Positions 19,071-27,825 are shown, numbered from the stretch's first letter. The stretch: DNA of 64,000 nucleotides from Microbacterium sp. (GCA_013823625.1 PNMM01000003.1:62001-126000), one strand, 5' to 3'. Notes: generated from the sequence alone by a model not told the origin. Numbers and translations are program-made.

Positions 19071-19100
19071 ATCGTTGATCGTTATTATCGATTGTCGTTA
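19071..19100 (-). promoter_or_regulatory. AT-rich operator-like repeat array before the DUF2975 operon
   Basis: On the plus strand four 7-base units are seen: ATCGTTG (19071), ATCGTTA (19078), ATCGATT (19087) and GTCGTTA (19094), arranged as two adjacent pairs separated by two bases. The array ends 11 bases upstream of the operon start in an otherwise GC-rich region, as expected for a promoter/operator bound by the XRE protein. Confidence 0.55.
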
Positions 19101-19237
19101 ATGTATGGATGCTCGCGGCAGAGTGCAACCCCGGTCACGCCTACGGCGAACAGGGGCAGTTAACGCAGGGTGCGCTGGTTACCCTCAATACAGCGGCTCT
19201 GCATCCTGTCGACGGCGCCGCGTGAGGAGAGTGCGAG

Positions 19238-21733
19238 ATGTTCGAACGGTTTACCGACCGCGCCCGTCGCGTGGTGGTTTTGGCGCAAGAAGAAGCCAAG
19301 ATGCTCAACCACAACTACATCGGCACTGAGCACATTCTCTTGGGCCTCATTCACGAGGGCGAGGGTGTTGCTGCGAAGGCGCTCGAGTCGCTGAGCATTT
19401 CGCTCGACGCCGTGCGCGAGCAAGTGCAAGACATCATCGGGCAGGGTCAGCAGCAGCCGACCGGCCACATTCCCTTTACGCCGCGTGCCAAGAAGGTGCT
19501 CGAGCTGTCACTGCGGGAAGCCCTGCAGCTCGGCCACAACTACATCGGTACCGAGCACATCCTTCTCGGCCTCATTCGCGAGGGCGAGGGCGTTGCGGCC
19601 CAGGTGCTCGTCAAGCTCGGCGCCGACCTCAACCGCGTGCGCCAGCAGGTCATTCAGTTGCTGTCGGGCTACCAGGGCAAAGAGGCCGTCGCCGTGGGTG
19701 GCGACAGCCCGAGCCCTGACAAGGGCTCGCAGGTGCTCGACCAGTTCGGCCGCAACCTCACCGCCGCGGCCCGCGAGGGCAAGCTCGACCCGGTCATCGG
19801 GCGCGAGAAAGAGGCCGAGCGCGTCATGCAGATTCTGTCGCGCCGCTCGAAGAACAACCCGGTGCTGATCGGTGAGCCCGGCGTCGGCAAGACCGCCGTC
19901 GTCGAGGGCCTCGCCCAGGCGATCGTCAAGGGCGAAGTGCCCGAGACGCTCAAAGACAAGCAGCTCTACTCGCTCGACCTCGGCTCGCTCATCGCGGGTA
20001 GCCGCTACCGCGGTGACTTCGAAGAGCGCCTCAAGAAGGTCACGAAAGAGATCCGCACGCGCGGCGACATCATCGTTTTCATCGACGAGATTCACACGCT
20101 CGTGGGCGCGGGTGCTGCCGAGGGCGCGATCGATGCGGCGAGCATCCTGAAGCCGCTGTTGGCGCGTGGCGAACTGCAGACCATCGGTGCGACCACTCTT
20201 GACGAGTACCGCAAGCACTTTGAGAAGGATGCTGCGCTCGAGCGCCGCTTCCAGCCGGTGATGGTCAATGAGCCCTCGCTGCCGCACTCGATCAACATCT
20301 TGAAGGGGCTTCGCGACAAGTACGAGGCCTTCCACAAGGTGTCGATCACCGATGGCGCGATCGTTGCCGCCGTGAACCTCGCCGACCGCTACGTGCAAGA
20401 CCGTTTCTTGCCCGACAAGGCCATCGACTTGATCGACGAGGCGGGCGCGCGGTTGCGACTGTCGATTCTCTCGGCACCGCCCGAGCTGCGCGAGTTCGAC
20501 GAGAAGATCGCTGGCGTGCGCACCGAGAAAGAACTCGCGATCGAGAACCAAGACTTCGAGAAGGCCGCTTCGCTTCGGGATGACGAGAAGAAGCTGCTCG
20601 GTGAGCGTCTTCGCCTCGAGAAGCAGTGGCGCGCCGGAGAGGTTGCCGCGAGCGGCACCGTCGACGAGGGCGTCATTGCCGAGGTGCTCGCGCAGGCCAC
20701 GGGCATCCCCGTGTTCAAGCTCACCGAAGAAGAAAGCTCGCGCCTCATCTTCATGGAGAAGGCCCTGCACCAGCGGGTCATCGGCCAAGAAGAAGCCATC
20801 TCGGTGCTCGCCAAGACGATCCGTCGCACGCGCGCGGGTCTGAAAGACCCGAAGCGCCCCTCGGGCTCGTTCATCTTCGCCGGCCCCACGGGTGTCGGAA
20901 AGACCGAGCTCGCCAAGGCGCTCGCCGAGTTCCTCTTCGACGACGAGGGCGCGCTCATCGCGCTCGACATGTCGGAGTATGGCGAGAAGCACACCGTTTC
21001 GCGTCTCTTCGGTGCCCCTCCCGGGTTTGTCGGCTTCGAAGAGGGCGGCCAGCTCACCGAGAAGGTGCGCCGCAAACCGTTTAGCGTCGTGCTGTTCGAC
21101 GAAATCGAGAAGGCGCACCCCGACATCTTCAACTCGCTGTTGCAGGTGCTCGAAGAGGGTCGTCTGACCGACGGTCAGGGTCGCGTCGTCGACTTCAAGA
21201 ACACGGTCATCATCATGACGACCAACCTCGGCACGAAAGACATCACGGGCGGCCCCGTGGGCTTCACGCTCGAGGGCAATGCCGCGGCGTCGTACTCGGC
21301 CATGCGCGCGAAGGTCGTCGAAGAGCTCAAGAAGCACTTCAAGCCCGAGTTCTTGAACCGTGTTGACGAGACGATCGTCTTCCCGCAGCTCAACCAAGAC
21401 GAGCTGCTGCAGATCGTCGACCTCTTCGTCAAGCGTTTGCGCGAGCGCCTGCTCGACCGCGACATGACGATCGAGGTGAGCGACCCGGCGAAGGCGCAGC
21501 TGATCAAGGTTGGTTGGGATCCCACGCTCGGTGCGCGCCCGTTGCGGCGAGCCGTGCAGCACGAGATCGAAGACGCCTTGAGCGAGCGCATCTTGCACGG
21601 TGAGCTCAACGCGGGCGACCACATCGCGGTCGACTTCGTCGACGGTGCGTTCACCTTCGCCACGACGCGCAAAGAGCTTGCGGCCGTCGAGGCCGGCGCG
21701 GGAGCGTCGGCCGAACTGCCGCCCGTCGAGTAA
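19238..21733 (+). CDS. clpC: ATP-dependent Clp protease ATPase subunit ClpC
   Basis: An 831-residue Hsp100 unfoldase that feeds proteins to ClpP. Two Clp-N repeats cover residues 1-145 (both with [13 protein letters not shown]). AAA domain 1 has Walker A GEPGVGKT (212-219), a UVR motif follows near residue 435 ([14 protein letters not shown]), and AAA domain 2 has GPTGVGKT (549-556). The acidic/Ala C-terminus is variable in the family. The ATG is preceded by GAGGAGA. It is monocistronic, followed by a hairpin at 21774-21805. Confidence 0.97.
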   Translation: MFERFTDRARRVVVLAQEEAKMLNHNYIGTEHILLGLIHEGEGVAAKALESLSISLDAVREQVQDIIGQGQQQPTGHIPFTPRAKKVLELSLREALQLGHNYIGTEHILLGLIREGEGVAAQVLVKLGADLNRVRQQVIQLLSGYQGKEAVAVGGDSPSPDKGSQVLDQFGRNLTAAAREGKLDPVIGREKEAERVMQILSRRSKNNPVLIGEPGVGKTAVVEGLAQAIVKGEVPETLKDKQLYSLDLGSLIAGSRYRGDFEERLKKVTKEIRTRGDIIVFIDEIHTLVGAGAAEGAIDAASILKPLLARGELQTIGATTLDEYRKHFEKDAALERRFQPVMVNEPSLPHSINILKGLRDKYEAFHKVSITDGAIVAAVNLADRYVQDRFLPDKAIDLIDEAGARLRLSILSAPPELREFDEKIAGVRTEKELAIENQDFEKAASLRDDEKKLLGERLRLEKQWRAGEVAASGTVDEGVIAEVLAQATGIPVFKLTEEESSRLIFMEKALHQRVIGQEEAISVLAKTIRRTRAGLKDPKRPSGSFIFAGPTGVGKTELAKALAEFLFDDEGALIALDMSEYGEKHTVSRLFGAPPGFVGFEEGGQLTEKVRRKPFSVVLFDEIEKAHPDIFNSLLQVLEEGRLTDGQGRVVDFKNTVIIMTTNLGTKDITGGPVGFTLEGNAAASYSAMRAKVVEELKKHFKPEFLNRVDETIVFPQLNQDELLQIVDLFVKRLRERLLDRDMTIEVSDPAKAQLIKVGWDPTLGARPLRRAVQHEIEDALSERILHGELNAGDHIAVDFVDGAFTFATTRKELAAVEAGAGASAELPPVE

Positions 21734-21743
21734 CGCGCGGCGA

Positions 21744-21761
21744 GCATCCGTCGACGGATGC
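21744..21761 (+). repeat. Perfect 18-base palindrome after clpC
   Basis: GCATCCGTCGACGGATGC is fully self-complementary and lies 11 bases after the clpC stop. It contains the GGATGC hexamer on both strands. Confidence 0.5.
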
Positions 21762-21773
21762 CCGCACCCCGTC

Positions 21774-21805
21774 AGCGCCCCGGCCCGTCACACGGCCGGG
21801 GCGCT
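21774..21805 (+). terminator. Strong hairpin downstream of clpC
   Basis: A perfect 12-base-pair stem (AGCGCCCCGGCC with GGCCGGGGCGCT) and 8-base loop, with no T tract. Likely a terminator or pause in a GC-rich genome. Confidence 0.6.
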
Positions 21806-21824
21806 TCGGCGTTCGCGCCGGCTC

Positions 21825-21830
21825 TAGGCT
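21825..21830 (+). promoter_or_regulatory. -10 hexamer TAGGCT, leaderless DUF2207-type gene
   Basis: TAGGCT ends 6 bases before the GTG at 21837. Confidence 0.6.
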
Positions 21831-21836
21831 GACGGG

Positions 21837-22703
21837 GTGACGCGATCGCCGAGCCACCCGCAGCCGATCGTCGTGCAGTACCGCCCGCCGGAGGGTCTCT
21901 CGGTGGTCGAAGCGGCTGAACTGCTGCAGCAAAACTCGCGGGCTGTCGTGGCGCAACTGATCGACTTTGCCGCTCGCCGCATCGTGGTCATGGTGCCTGG
22001 CCCCAAGAGGCGCAGCTTTCGGGTGGTGCGCACCGCTCGAGCAGTGACGTCGGCGGCAGAAGAAGCGATTCTCGCGGCCGTGTTCGGCGACCGGGCGATG
22101 ACCGGTGCTTCTGTCACGCTGACGCGGCATCGCAATGAAGGACTGAGTCGGCGGCTCGCCGATGCGCATCGTGGCATTGCTGCCTCACTCATCGAGCGAG
22201 GCCTGGTTGCCGAGCGCTCGTTCGCCTCTCGCCTCGCGCGGTTCTGGGATCCTCGGCCGGTTGCTCCGACCGATGAGGCCGCCCCCGTGCTTGCCCACCT
22301 GGAAGGGCTGCGCCAGTACATCGCGCTCGCCGAAGCCGATCGCATGCGAGTGCTTCTCGGCCCCGACTCGGCGATGGAGCGGCGTGACGAGAGTGGCGAG
22401 TCGACACTCGTCATCCACGAAAAGCTGCTCGGCTACGCGGTGCTCTTCGGGCTCGAGAAGCAGTGGGCGGCCCGCCTCGCTGCCGACTATGCCGCCGAGC
22501 GACCTGGCCGAGAGCCCGTGGGCATTGACGACTTGACGTGGGTTGACGTTGCCCTGTGGGAGGTCGTCACGACGAGTGCCGATCTGCAGATGGAGGGCCT
22601 CGACCTTTCGGCGCTCCCGGAGCTCCCCGAGGTCGACCTCGACCTCACCGTTGGAGCGGCCGACGTTCTCGACGGCCTCGGCGCGTTCTTCGGCGGTCTG
22701 TGA
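21837..22703 (+). CDS. DUF2207 C-terminal domain protein lacking the membrane part
   Basis: A 288-residue soluble protein. Its central and C-terminal parts (AAEEAILAAVFG; LEGLRQYIALAEADRM; KLLGYAVLFGLEKQWA) match the cytoplasmic C-terminal half of DUF2207 membrane proteins, but the signal peptide, extracytoplasmic domain and membrane helices of the full-length family are absent. The N-terminus (YRPPEGLSVVEAAEL) resembles the segment directly before that cytoplasmic domain. Function unknown. GTG start with a leaderless promoter; argA follows 26 bases later with its own promoter. Confidence 0.65.
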   Translation: MTRSPSHPQPIVVQYRPPEGLSVVEAAELLQQNSRAVVAQLIDFAARRIVVMVPGPKRRSFRVVRTARAVTSAAEEAILAAVFGDRAMTGASVTLTRHRNEGLSRRLADAHRGIAASLIERGLVAERSFASRLARFWDPRPVAPTDEAAPVLAHLEGLRQYIALAEADRMRVLLGPDSAMERRDESGESTLVIHEKLLGYAVLFGLEKQWAARLAADYAAERPGREPVGIDDLTWVDVALWEVVTTSADLQMEGLDLSALPELPEVDLDLTVGAADVLDGLGAFFGGL

Positions 22704-22717
22704 CGATGCGCCGGCTC

Positions 22718-22723
22718 TAGGCT
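22718..22723 (+). promoter_or_regulatory. -10 hexamer TAGGCT, leaderless argA
   Basis: TAGGCT ends 6 bases before the GTG at 22730; the surrounding CGGCTCTAGGCTG is nearly the same as at the DUF2207-type gene. Confidence 0.6.
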
Positions 22724-22729
22724 GGCAGG

Positions 22730-23245
22730 GTGACGAGCAACGGGTTTAGCGTGCGGCGCGCGCGCACGGCCGATGTGCGCGCGATCAAGCAACTCGTCGA
22801 GCCGCTCGTGCAGCAGGGCATTTTGCTCGGCAAAGAACTCGTCGTGTTCTTCGAGTCGTTGCAAGAGTTTCGCGTGGCCGTAGACGATGCCACGGGTGAG
22901 GTCATCGGATGCGGCGCCGTGCACGTGATCTGGGAAGACCTCGGCGAGATTCGCACACTCGCCGCGAGCGACGCCTGGCGCGGTCGTGGTGTGGGGCACG
23001 CTCTGCTCTCGAGCCTCGAAGATGACGCGCGCGAGCTCGGCCTGCAGCGCTTGTTTTGCCTCACGTTTGAGGTCGAGTTCTTCGGCCGCCATGGCTTCGC
23101 GCCCGTCGATGAGCAACTGCTGATCGACCCCGAGGTCTATGCCGAACTCGTGCGCTCGCCCGACGAGGGCGTCGCTGAGTTTCTCGACCTTTCGCGCGTC
23201 AAGCCCAACACTCTGGGCAATACGCGCATGCTCAAGGTTTTGTAG
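22730..23245 (+). CDS. argA: Amino-acid N-acetyltransferase (N-acetylglutamate synthase type)
   Basis: A 171-residue GNAT-fold enzyme of the short single-domain ArgA type found in mycobacteria, making N-acetylglutamate for arginine synthesis. The acetyl-CoA loop is RGRGVGHALL (motif A, near residue 87). Conserved family features include ARTADVRAIKQLVEPL at the start and FGRHGF-P near residue 118. No other arginine genes are in the window, so assignment rests on the family alone. Confidence 0.85.
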   Translation: MTSNGFSVRRARTADVRAIKQLVEPLVQQGILLGKELVVFFESLQEFRVAVDDATGEVIGCGAVHVIWEDLGEIRTLAASDAWRGRGVGHALLSSLEDDARELGLQRLFCLTFEVEFFGRHGFAPVDEQLLIDPEVYAELVRSPDEGVAEFLDLSRVKPNTLGNTRMLKVL

Positions 23246-23306
23246 AGGTAGCTGAGCGTTCGGGCACACGCCGAGCGAGCATCCGCCCGCCGCACCCAAC
23301 CGGCCC

Positions 23307-23312
23307 TACCCT
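23307..23312 (+). promoter_or_regulatory. -10 hexamer TACCCT, leaderless
   Basis: TACCCT ends 6 bases before the ATG at 23319; no ribosome-binding site. Confidence 0.5.
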
Positions 23313-23318
23313 GGCGAC

Positions 23319-23942
23319 ATGTCGACGATCCGTAATCCCGTCGGGCCGCTGCCGCCGCAGGTCTATTGGCGTCGACGGATCGTCGTGGGGATTGTCGCGC
23401 TCGCGGTCATCGTGATCATCGTGCTCATCATCGTGCGGCCCGGAGCGACTGAGCCGGCCGACCAGCCCACGCCCGAGCCCACCACGAGCGCGTCTGGCGA
23501 ACCCGGCGCGAGGGGTGGCGAGGCGACCGATGGCGAGATCGAGGCCTGCACATCGTCGCAAGTGACCGTCACGCCGGTCACCGACGCCACGTCGTACCCC
23601 GCCGAGCAACAGCCGCTGCTCTCGCTCACCCTGCTCAACACCGGCACAACCGCGTGCACGATCGAAGCGGGCAGCGACGTGCAGAGCTACGTCATCACGT
23701 CGGGCAGTGACCGCATTTGGGCCTCAACCGACTGTCAAGAGCCGGGCGTTGCCGCCGAGCGCATCCTCGAACCGGGCGAACCGCTCTCGACCACGCCTTT
23801 CGCGTGGAGCCGCACGCGCTCGAGCGCCGATGACTGCTCCGCCGAGCGCGACCCCGTCATCGCGGGCGGGGCGACCTACCGGCTCAGTGTGAGCGTCGGC
23901 GAGTTCACGAGCGCCGACGACCGCCCGTTCATCCTCAACTGA
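23319..23942 (+). CDS. Membrane-anchored extracytoplasmic protein, unknown function
   Basis: A 207-residue protein with a short cytoplasmic head, one membrane helix (residues 22-41, VGIVALAVIVIIVLIIV), a Pro/Thr/Ser/Glu-rich linker (about 45-70) and an extracytoplasmic domain with four Cys (EACTSS, TTACTIE, STDCQEP, ADDCSAE) spaced for two disulfides. The fold resembles immunoglobulin-like or DUF4232-like exported domains, but I cannot assign it. It is flanked by leaderless genes on both sides. Confidence 0.7.
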   Translation: MSTIRNPVGPLPPQVYWRRRIVVGIVALAVIVIIVLIIVRPGATEPADQPTPEPTTSASGEPGARGGEATDGEIEACTSSQVTVTPVTDATSYPAEQQPLLSLTLLNTGTTACTIEAGSDVQSYVITSGSDRIWASTDCQEPGVAAERILEPGEPLSTTPFAWSRTRSSADDCSAERDPVIAGGATYRLSVSVGEFTSADDRPFILN

Positions 23943-23959
23943 GGCTCGCCCTCGCGGCG

Positions 23960-23965
23960 TAGGCT
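23960..23965 (+). promoter_or_regulatory. -10 hexamer TAGGCT, leaderless
   Basis: TAGGCT ends 7 bases before the ATG at 23973. Confidence 0.55.
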
Positions 23966-23972
23966 GTTCGGG

Positions 23973-24434
23973 ATGCCCACCAACAGCCCGAAGAAACGCC
24001 CCGGTTCGTCGCAGCCGCGCCGAGCCGCCTCCGGCCACCTCGCGCCGCTGCCTCCCTCGAAGCTTCCGCCCGAGCAGCGACTGGATGCTGCCCTCGAGCG
24101 CCAAGACGCCGCGGCCGTGGCGTTCGCTCTGCGCAACGACCACGTCATCGTGCCGCTGCTCGTGGTCGACGGCCCGGCTCAAGTGCGGGTGTTTCGGCGG
24201 GGCGAGGCCGATAAGTACATGCTGTTGCTCTTCTCGAGCCCGCAGACCTACATCGCGATGGTTCCCGACGAGCCCGAGCACCGCGTGCTGCCGTACGACC
24301 GCGCGACGCTCACCGAGTTTCTCGAGCAGAACATCGGCGTGCTCGAGGGCATCTGGTTCGACGTGGCGGGCCCGCACGCGATGCAGGCCGACCCGCACGA
24401 CGTGCTCGAGGCGCTGCAGCTCGACGCCGACTAG
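23973..24434 (+). CDS. SseB-like domain protein
   Basis: A 153-residue soluble protein. The first 30 residues are basic and disordered (SPKKRPGSSQPRR). The rest shows the SseB-type pattern: LDAALERQDAAAVAFALRN at the head, a conserved region ending VPLLVVDG, a SSPQTYIAMVP strand, and a C-terminal helix with DPHDVLEALQL. SseB domains have no clear enzymatic role; in enterobacteria one regulates secretion. The assignment is by pattern only. Confidence 0.5.
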   Translation: MPTNSPKKRPGSSQPRRAASGHLAPLPPSKLPPEQRLDAALERQDAAAVAFALRNDHVIVPLLVVDGPAQVRVFRRGEADKYMLLLFSSPQTYIAMVPDEPEHRVLPYDRATLTEFLEQNIGVLEGIWFDVAGPHAMQADPHDVLEALQLDAD

Positions 24435-24439
24435 CGACG

Positions 24440-24513
24440 CCGCGTTTGGTCGCCCGCGTCACGTTTAGCTGCGAAAGTTCGGGCCCAAGCGTGACGGTTG
24501 GCCCCAAACGCGG
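24440..24513. repeat. Nested inverted repeat between convergent genes
   Basis: Outer arms CCGCGTTTGG (24440-24449) and CCAAACGCGG (24504-24513) pair perfectly; inner arms CGTCACGTTT (24457-24466) and AAGCGTGACG (24487-24496) pair with one T-G wobble. It fills the gap between the SseB-like gene and the radA stop, so it could end transcription from both sides. It is not related in sequence to the repeats at 4827 and 17348. Confidence 0.6.
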
Positions 24514-24517
24514 GCGG

Positions 24518-25864
24518 CTAGAACTCGGGAACGTCGAGCTTCTCGTCGTGCGCGCTCGCGAACGCGAGCCGCACGGCTTCGCGCAAGTGCACCGCCGAGG
24601 CGTCGATGACCGTGGTGTATCCGAGGCGCGCGCCCTCGGCGGCTCGCTGAGGGGCGCCCGACACCGCGCGGACTTCGCCGGCGAGACTGATTTCTCCGAT
24701 GGCGGCGAGATGGGCATCCAGAGCCTTCTCGCGACGCGCGCTCGCAACGGCCAGCGCGATCGCGAGGTCGGCCGCGGGCTCGGTTAGCCGGATGCCACCG
24801 ACCGTGGAGACATAGACGTCGAACCCTGAGAGCGGCATGCCGCAGCGGCGTTCGAGCACCGCCAGCAACATGGCGACGCGCGACGAGTCGACGCCGTTGA
24901 CGACACGGCGAGGCTGGGGGGCGTTGGAGGCGACGATGAGCGCTTGCACTTCGACGGGTAGGGCGCGGCGGCCCTCCATAGCGATCGCGATGCACGTGCC
25001 GCTCACGGGCGTGGTCGAGCCCGAGCGGAAAAGAATCGAGGGGTCGGCGACCTCGGCGATGCCGTCGCCGGTCATCTCGAAGCAGCCGACCTCGTCGGTG
25101 GGGCCGAAGCGGTTCTTGAGCGCGCGCACGAAGCGCAGCGCGGTTTGGCGGTCACCCTCGAACTGGCACACGACGTCAACGAGATGTTCGAGCAGTCGCG
25201 GCCCCGCGATCGTGCCGTCTTTCGTGACGTGACCGACGAGCACGACGGGGATGTCGCGGTCTTTCGCCACACGGATAAGGGTCGCCGCGACCTCCCGCAC
25301 CTGCGAGACCCCGCCCGCGAGCCCATCGACGAGCGAGGAGGCGACGGTCTGCACTGAGTCGACGATCACGAGCGCAGGCTGTACCTCGTCGATCTGGCCG
25401 AGAATCGTCGCGAGGTCGGTCTCGGAGGCGAGGTAGAGCTCGGGCGTGAGCGCACCCGTGCGGCCTGCGCGCAGTCGCACTTGCGCCACCGACTCTTCGG
25501 CGCTCACGTAGAGCACGCGCTGACCGAGCTTGGCGGCGCGCGCGGCGACCTCGAGCAGCAAGGTCGACTTGCCAACCCCGGGCTCGCCCGACAGCAGAAT
25601 GGCGGCGCCGGGCACGATGCCGCCGCCGAGCACGCGATCGAACTCGGCGATGCCCGTGGGCGTGTGACTCTCGCCCCGCGGTTCGATCGACGTGATCGGC
25701 CGAGCGGCCCGACCATCGGCAACTCGGGCCGGCGCGGTGTGCCGCGTCGGCGCATCCTTCTCGATGACGGTGCCCCACTGCTGGCACTCGCCGCAGCGAC
25801 CGGCCCACTTCAGCGTGGTCCAGCCGCACTCGGTGCAGACGAAGTTCGTGGTGGGCTTGGCCAT
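24518..25864 (-). CDS. radA: DNA repair protein RadA (Sms)
   Basis: A 448-residue branch-migration helicase-like protein of recombination. It has the four-Cys zinc finger (CTECGWTTLKWAGRCGEC, residues 10-27), RecA-type Walker A GEPGVGKST (93-101), the RadA-specific KNRFG motif (in ALKNRFGPTDEVG), and a Lon-like C-terminal domain. The start at 25864 (MAKPTTNFVC) is set by the zinc finger position; the frame is open further upstream without homology. TATTCT lies 9 bases upstream. Confidence 0.95.
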   Translation of the reverse strand: MAKPTTNFVCTECGWTTLKWAGRCGECQQWGTVIEKDAPTRHTAPARVADGRAARPITSIEPRGESHTPTGIAEFDRVLGGGIVPGAAILLSGEPGVGKSTLLLEVAARAAKLGQRVLYVSAEESVAQVRLRAGRTGALTPELYLASETDLATILGQIDEVQPALVIVDSVQTVASSLVDGLAGGVSQVREVAATLIRVAKDRDIPVVLVGHVTKDGTIAGPRLLEHLVDVVCQFEGDRQTALRFVRALKNRFGPTDEVGCFEMTGDGIAEVADPSILFRSGSTTPVSGTCIAIAMEGRRALPVEVQALIVASNAPQPRRVVNGVDSSRVAMLLAVLERRCGMPLSGFDVYVSTVGGIRLTEPAADLAIALAVASARREKALDAHLAAIGEISLAGEVRAVSGAPQRAAEGARLGYTTVIDASAVHLREAVRLAFASAHDEKLDVPEF

Positions 25865-25917
25865 GGTTGCTTCAGAATACGCGGCACCCCCGACGAGCAA
25901 CGGCGGGCCGCGCACGA

Positions 25918-26292
25918 TTAGTCGGCGGGCAGCTGCCGTTCGATCGGAACGGTGCGCTCGACGACGACATCGCCCGTGTGCGTGGTCGTCACGGTCTCGA
26001 TCAGCACGATCTCGACTTCGTCGTCGGCGATCGGGTTGTGGCGCACTCCCCGCGGCACGACGAAGAACTCGCCCGGCGAGAGCACGACCTCGTCGCGGCC
26101 CTCCAGCTGGATGCGCAGTTGCCCCGACACGACCCAGAAGAGCTCGTCTTCGTTCTCGTGGGCGTGCCACACGAACTCGCCGAGCAGCTTCGCGACCTTC
26201 ACATACTGATCGTTGACCCGACCGATGATGCGGGGGGTCCAGTGCTCGGTGACCTTCGCGAGCTCAGCGGTAATCGTGACCGTGTCCATCAT
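25918..26292 (-). CDS. Cupin domain protein
   Basis: A 124-residue single-domain cupin: WHAHENEDELFWVVSGQL gives the HxH-E metal pattern and GEFFVVPRGVRHNP the second His. The metal and substrate are unknown. Two adjacent in-frame ATGs (26292 and 26289) are possible starts; a longer start would run into the serine tRNA. It sits between radA and tRNA-Ser, on the opposite strand to the tRNA. Confidence 0.8.
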   Translation of the reverse strand: MMDTVTITAELAKVTEHWTPRIIGRVNDQYVKVAKLLGEFVWHAHENEDELFWVVSGQLRIQLEGRDEVVLSPGEFFVVPRGVRHNPIADDEVEIVLIETVTTTHTGDVVVERTVPIERQLPAD

Positions 26293-26351
26293 GGCCACAG
26301 TCTTCCAGGTCACCCATCGGTGTGCGGTTCGCCCCACTCGCCCGCCTGTAC

Positions 26352-26357
26352 TAAACT
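26352..26357 (+). promoter_or_regulatory. -10 hexamer TAAACT for tRNA-Ser
   Basis: TAAACT ends 7 bases before the mature 5' end of the tRNA, so transcription would begin at or next to it with almost no 5' trailer to remove. Confidence 0.5.
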
Positions 26358-26364
26358 CCTTCCC

Positions 26365-26452
26365 GGAACCGTGTCCGAGCGGCCGAAGGTGCAACTCTCG
26401 AAAAGTTGTGTGGGTGTTGAGCCCACCGTGGGTTCAAATCCCACCGGTTCCG
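26365..26452 (+). tRNA. tRNA-Ser (anticodon CGA)
   Basis: A class II tRNA. The acceptor stem GGAACCG pairs with CGGTTCC (26445-26451), followed by discriminator G and an encoded CCA (26453-26455). The anticodon stem CAACT/AGTTG encloses loop CTCGAAA, giving CGA at 26399-26401, which reads UCG. The long variable arm (TGGGTGTTGAGCCCA) and the GGTTCAAAT T-loop are typical of serine tRNAs. Confidence 0.97.
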
Positions 26453-26478
26453 CCACTGCCCTCACTCAGGGCACAGAA

Positions 26479-26510
26479 AACCCCCGAACCATGTGGTTCG
26501 GGGGTTTCTT
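26479..26510 (+). terminator. Rho-independent terminator after tRNA-Ser
   Basis: A 12-base-pair stem (AACCCCCGAACC with GGTTCGGGGGTT, loop ATGT) followed by TTCTT. The mirrored AAAA on the left makes it usable in both directions, so it can also end the convergent hipA transcript. Confidence 0.9.
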
Positions 26511-26532
26511 GCGTCGTGGCGGTCGCGGGCGA

Positions 26533-27825
26533 CTACGCGACGCGGGTGAAGTCGCCAGCGATGGCGTCGGCCGTCGACCGATCAAGGCCCGAGGCGTGGG
26601 CGAACTCGGGCCACGAATCGAGCGCATCGGCGATCGACCTCAGCGCAACCTTCGCGCCGGGCACGGCGAATCGATCGGCGACGGCGAGCAGGTCAGCGCG
26701 GCCGATCTCGGAGAACTTTCCGTTGACGCTCATGAGGTGCTGGCGAAGCCACACGTTGGTGACGTCGCGGGCGTAGGTGATGTCGTACGCGGGTGACAGC
26801 TGCCACTCGCCGCCGGGGCGCAGCACGAAGGCGTGGTTCTTGCTGTGGTCGTCGTGGTTGGCGGCCGCAACGTTGAAGGCCATGCGCGTGAAGATCTGCG
26901 TGCGGGTCGCATCGTCGAGGCCGAGCGCCGCAGCGGCGGTGAACAACTGGGCGTAGTCGTTCGTGCCGCGCAGGTTGAAGTCGACGGCATTGATTCCGCA
27001 CAGCGACTGCAGGTGCACTTTGCCGCCCGGCTCGCGATCGAATCGGTGCGTGAGAAAGTGGCTGCGGCCGTTTTCGTGCAGCAGGCGCGTCTCGGGCATC
27101 TCTATGCCCGCAGCGCGGGCCATGAGTGAGTAGGCGTACTCGATGCGGGTGTACTTCTGCGACTCGCCCAGCTGACGGTCGACACCGAGGCCGTCGAACT
27201 TGAGCAGCCATGCGCGCTCGCCTTCGCGGGGCTCGGTGTGCCCCGGCCGAATCTCGTGGGTTGTCTCGTGGATGTTCACGACAGCCTTCGCGCGCGCCCC
27301 ACCGGCGCTCGTGCCGACGGAGATGATCTGGTTGAGCGCATCGGCGCTGTGGCCGTCGTCGGAGAGCGTGCCGGCGACGACCGACCGTGCGGTTTCGATG
27401 AGAGTCGCGAGGTCAAGCGCGGTCGGAATCGAAGCGCTCGGGCTGCGGTCGGGAACAAACTCGAGCGCCCCCATGCCGCGACTGCCGAGATAGGCGAGCC
27501 GATCGAGCGGAGTGATCTGACCGCGGTCGACACCCTGCTCGGCGAGCCAGGCGTCGACGATGCTGTTTCCGAACCGGTCGGGCAGGGCGTCGGCGATCAT
27601 GGGCGGTAGTCCGTAGAAGGTGTCGCGATTAAGGCCCGCGAAGGTGAACACCGAGGTGCGGCTGGTCACTGGCATGAGCAGCGGGCTGAGCTCGGCACCC
27701 GAGCGTTTCCAGCCGGGGGTGTACTGAAAGCCGAAGCCGCCACGCACCGCGCTCACGGCGCCGACTGACTGACCCCAGATGCGCACCTCGACAGCGGTGA
27801 CGGGCTCGTAGGCCACGCGGCTCAC
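26533..27825 (-). CDS. hipA: HipA family serine/threonine kinase toxin
   Basis: A 430-residue HipA-type kinase. The N-terminal subdomain (EVRIWGQSVGAVS through LPPMIADALPDRFG) is the usual HipA start. The P-loop-like SAGGARAKAVV is near residue 170, the catalytic NHDDHSKNH near 323-331, and the metal-binding SPAYDITY near 345. HipA kinases phosphorylate glutamyl-tRNA synthetase in the model system; the target here is not known. It overlaps the upstream XRE antitoxin gene by ATGA, the usual hipBA arrangement. Confidence 0.9.
   Translation of the reverse strand: MSRVAYEPVTAVEVRIWGQSVGAVSAVRGGFGFQYTPGWKRSGAELSPLLMPVTSRTSVFTFAGLNRDTFYGLPPMIADALPDRFGNSIVDAWLAEQGVDRGQITPLDRLAYLGSRGMGALEFVPDRSPSASIPTALDLATLIETARSVVAGTLSDDGHSADALNQIISVGTSAGGARAKAVVNIHETTHEIRPGHTEPREGERAWLLKFDGLGVDRQLGESQKYTRIEYAYSLMARAAGIEMPETRLLHENGRSHFLTHRFDREPGGKVHLQSLCGINAVDFNLRGTNDYAQLFTAAAALGLDDATRTQIFTRMAFNVAAANHDDHSKNHAFVLRPGGEWQLSPAYDITYARDVTNVWLRQHLMSVNGKFSEIGRADLLAVADRFAVPGAKVALRSIADALDSWPEFAHASGLDRSTADAIAGDFTRVA

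Noticed and set aside
19508-21622. Open frame of about 700 codons on the minus strand, antisense to clpC
   Set aside because: It mirrors the high-GC third positions of clpC, has no homology or start signals, and composition is typical of antisense shadows.
26293-26394. N-terminal extension of the cupin gene
   Set aside because: It would overlap the serine tRNA and its translation has no homology; ATGs at 26292/26289 are better.
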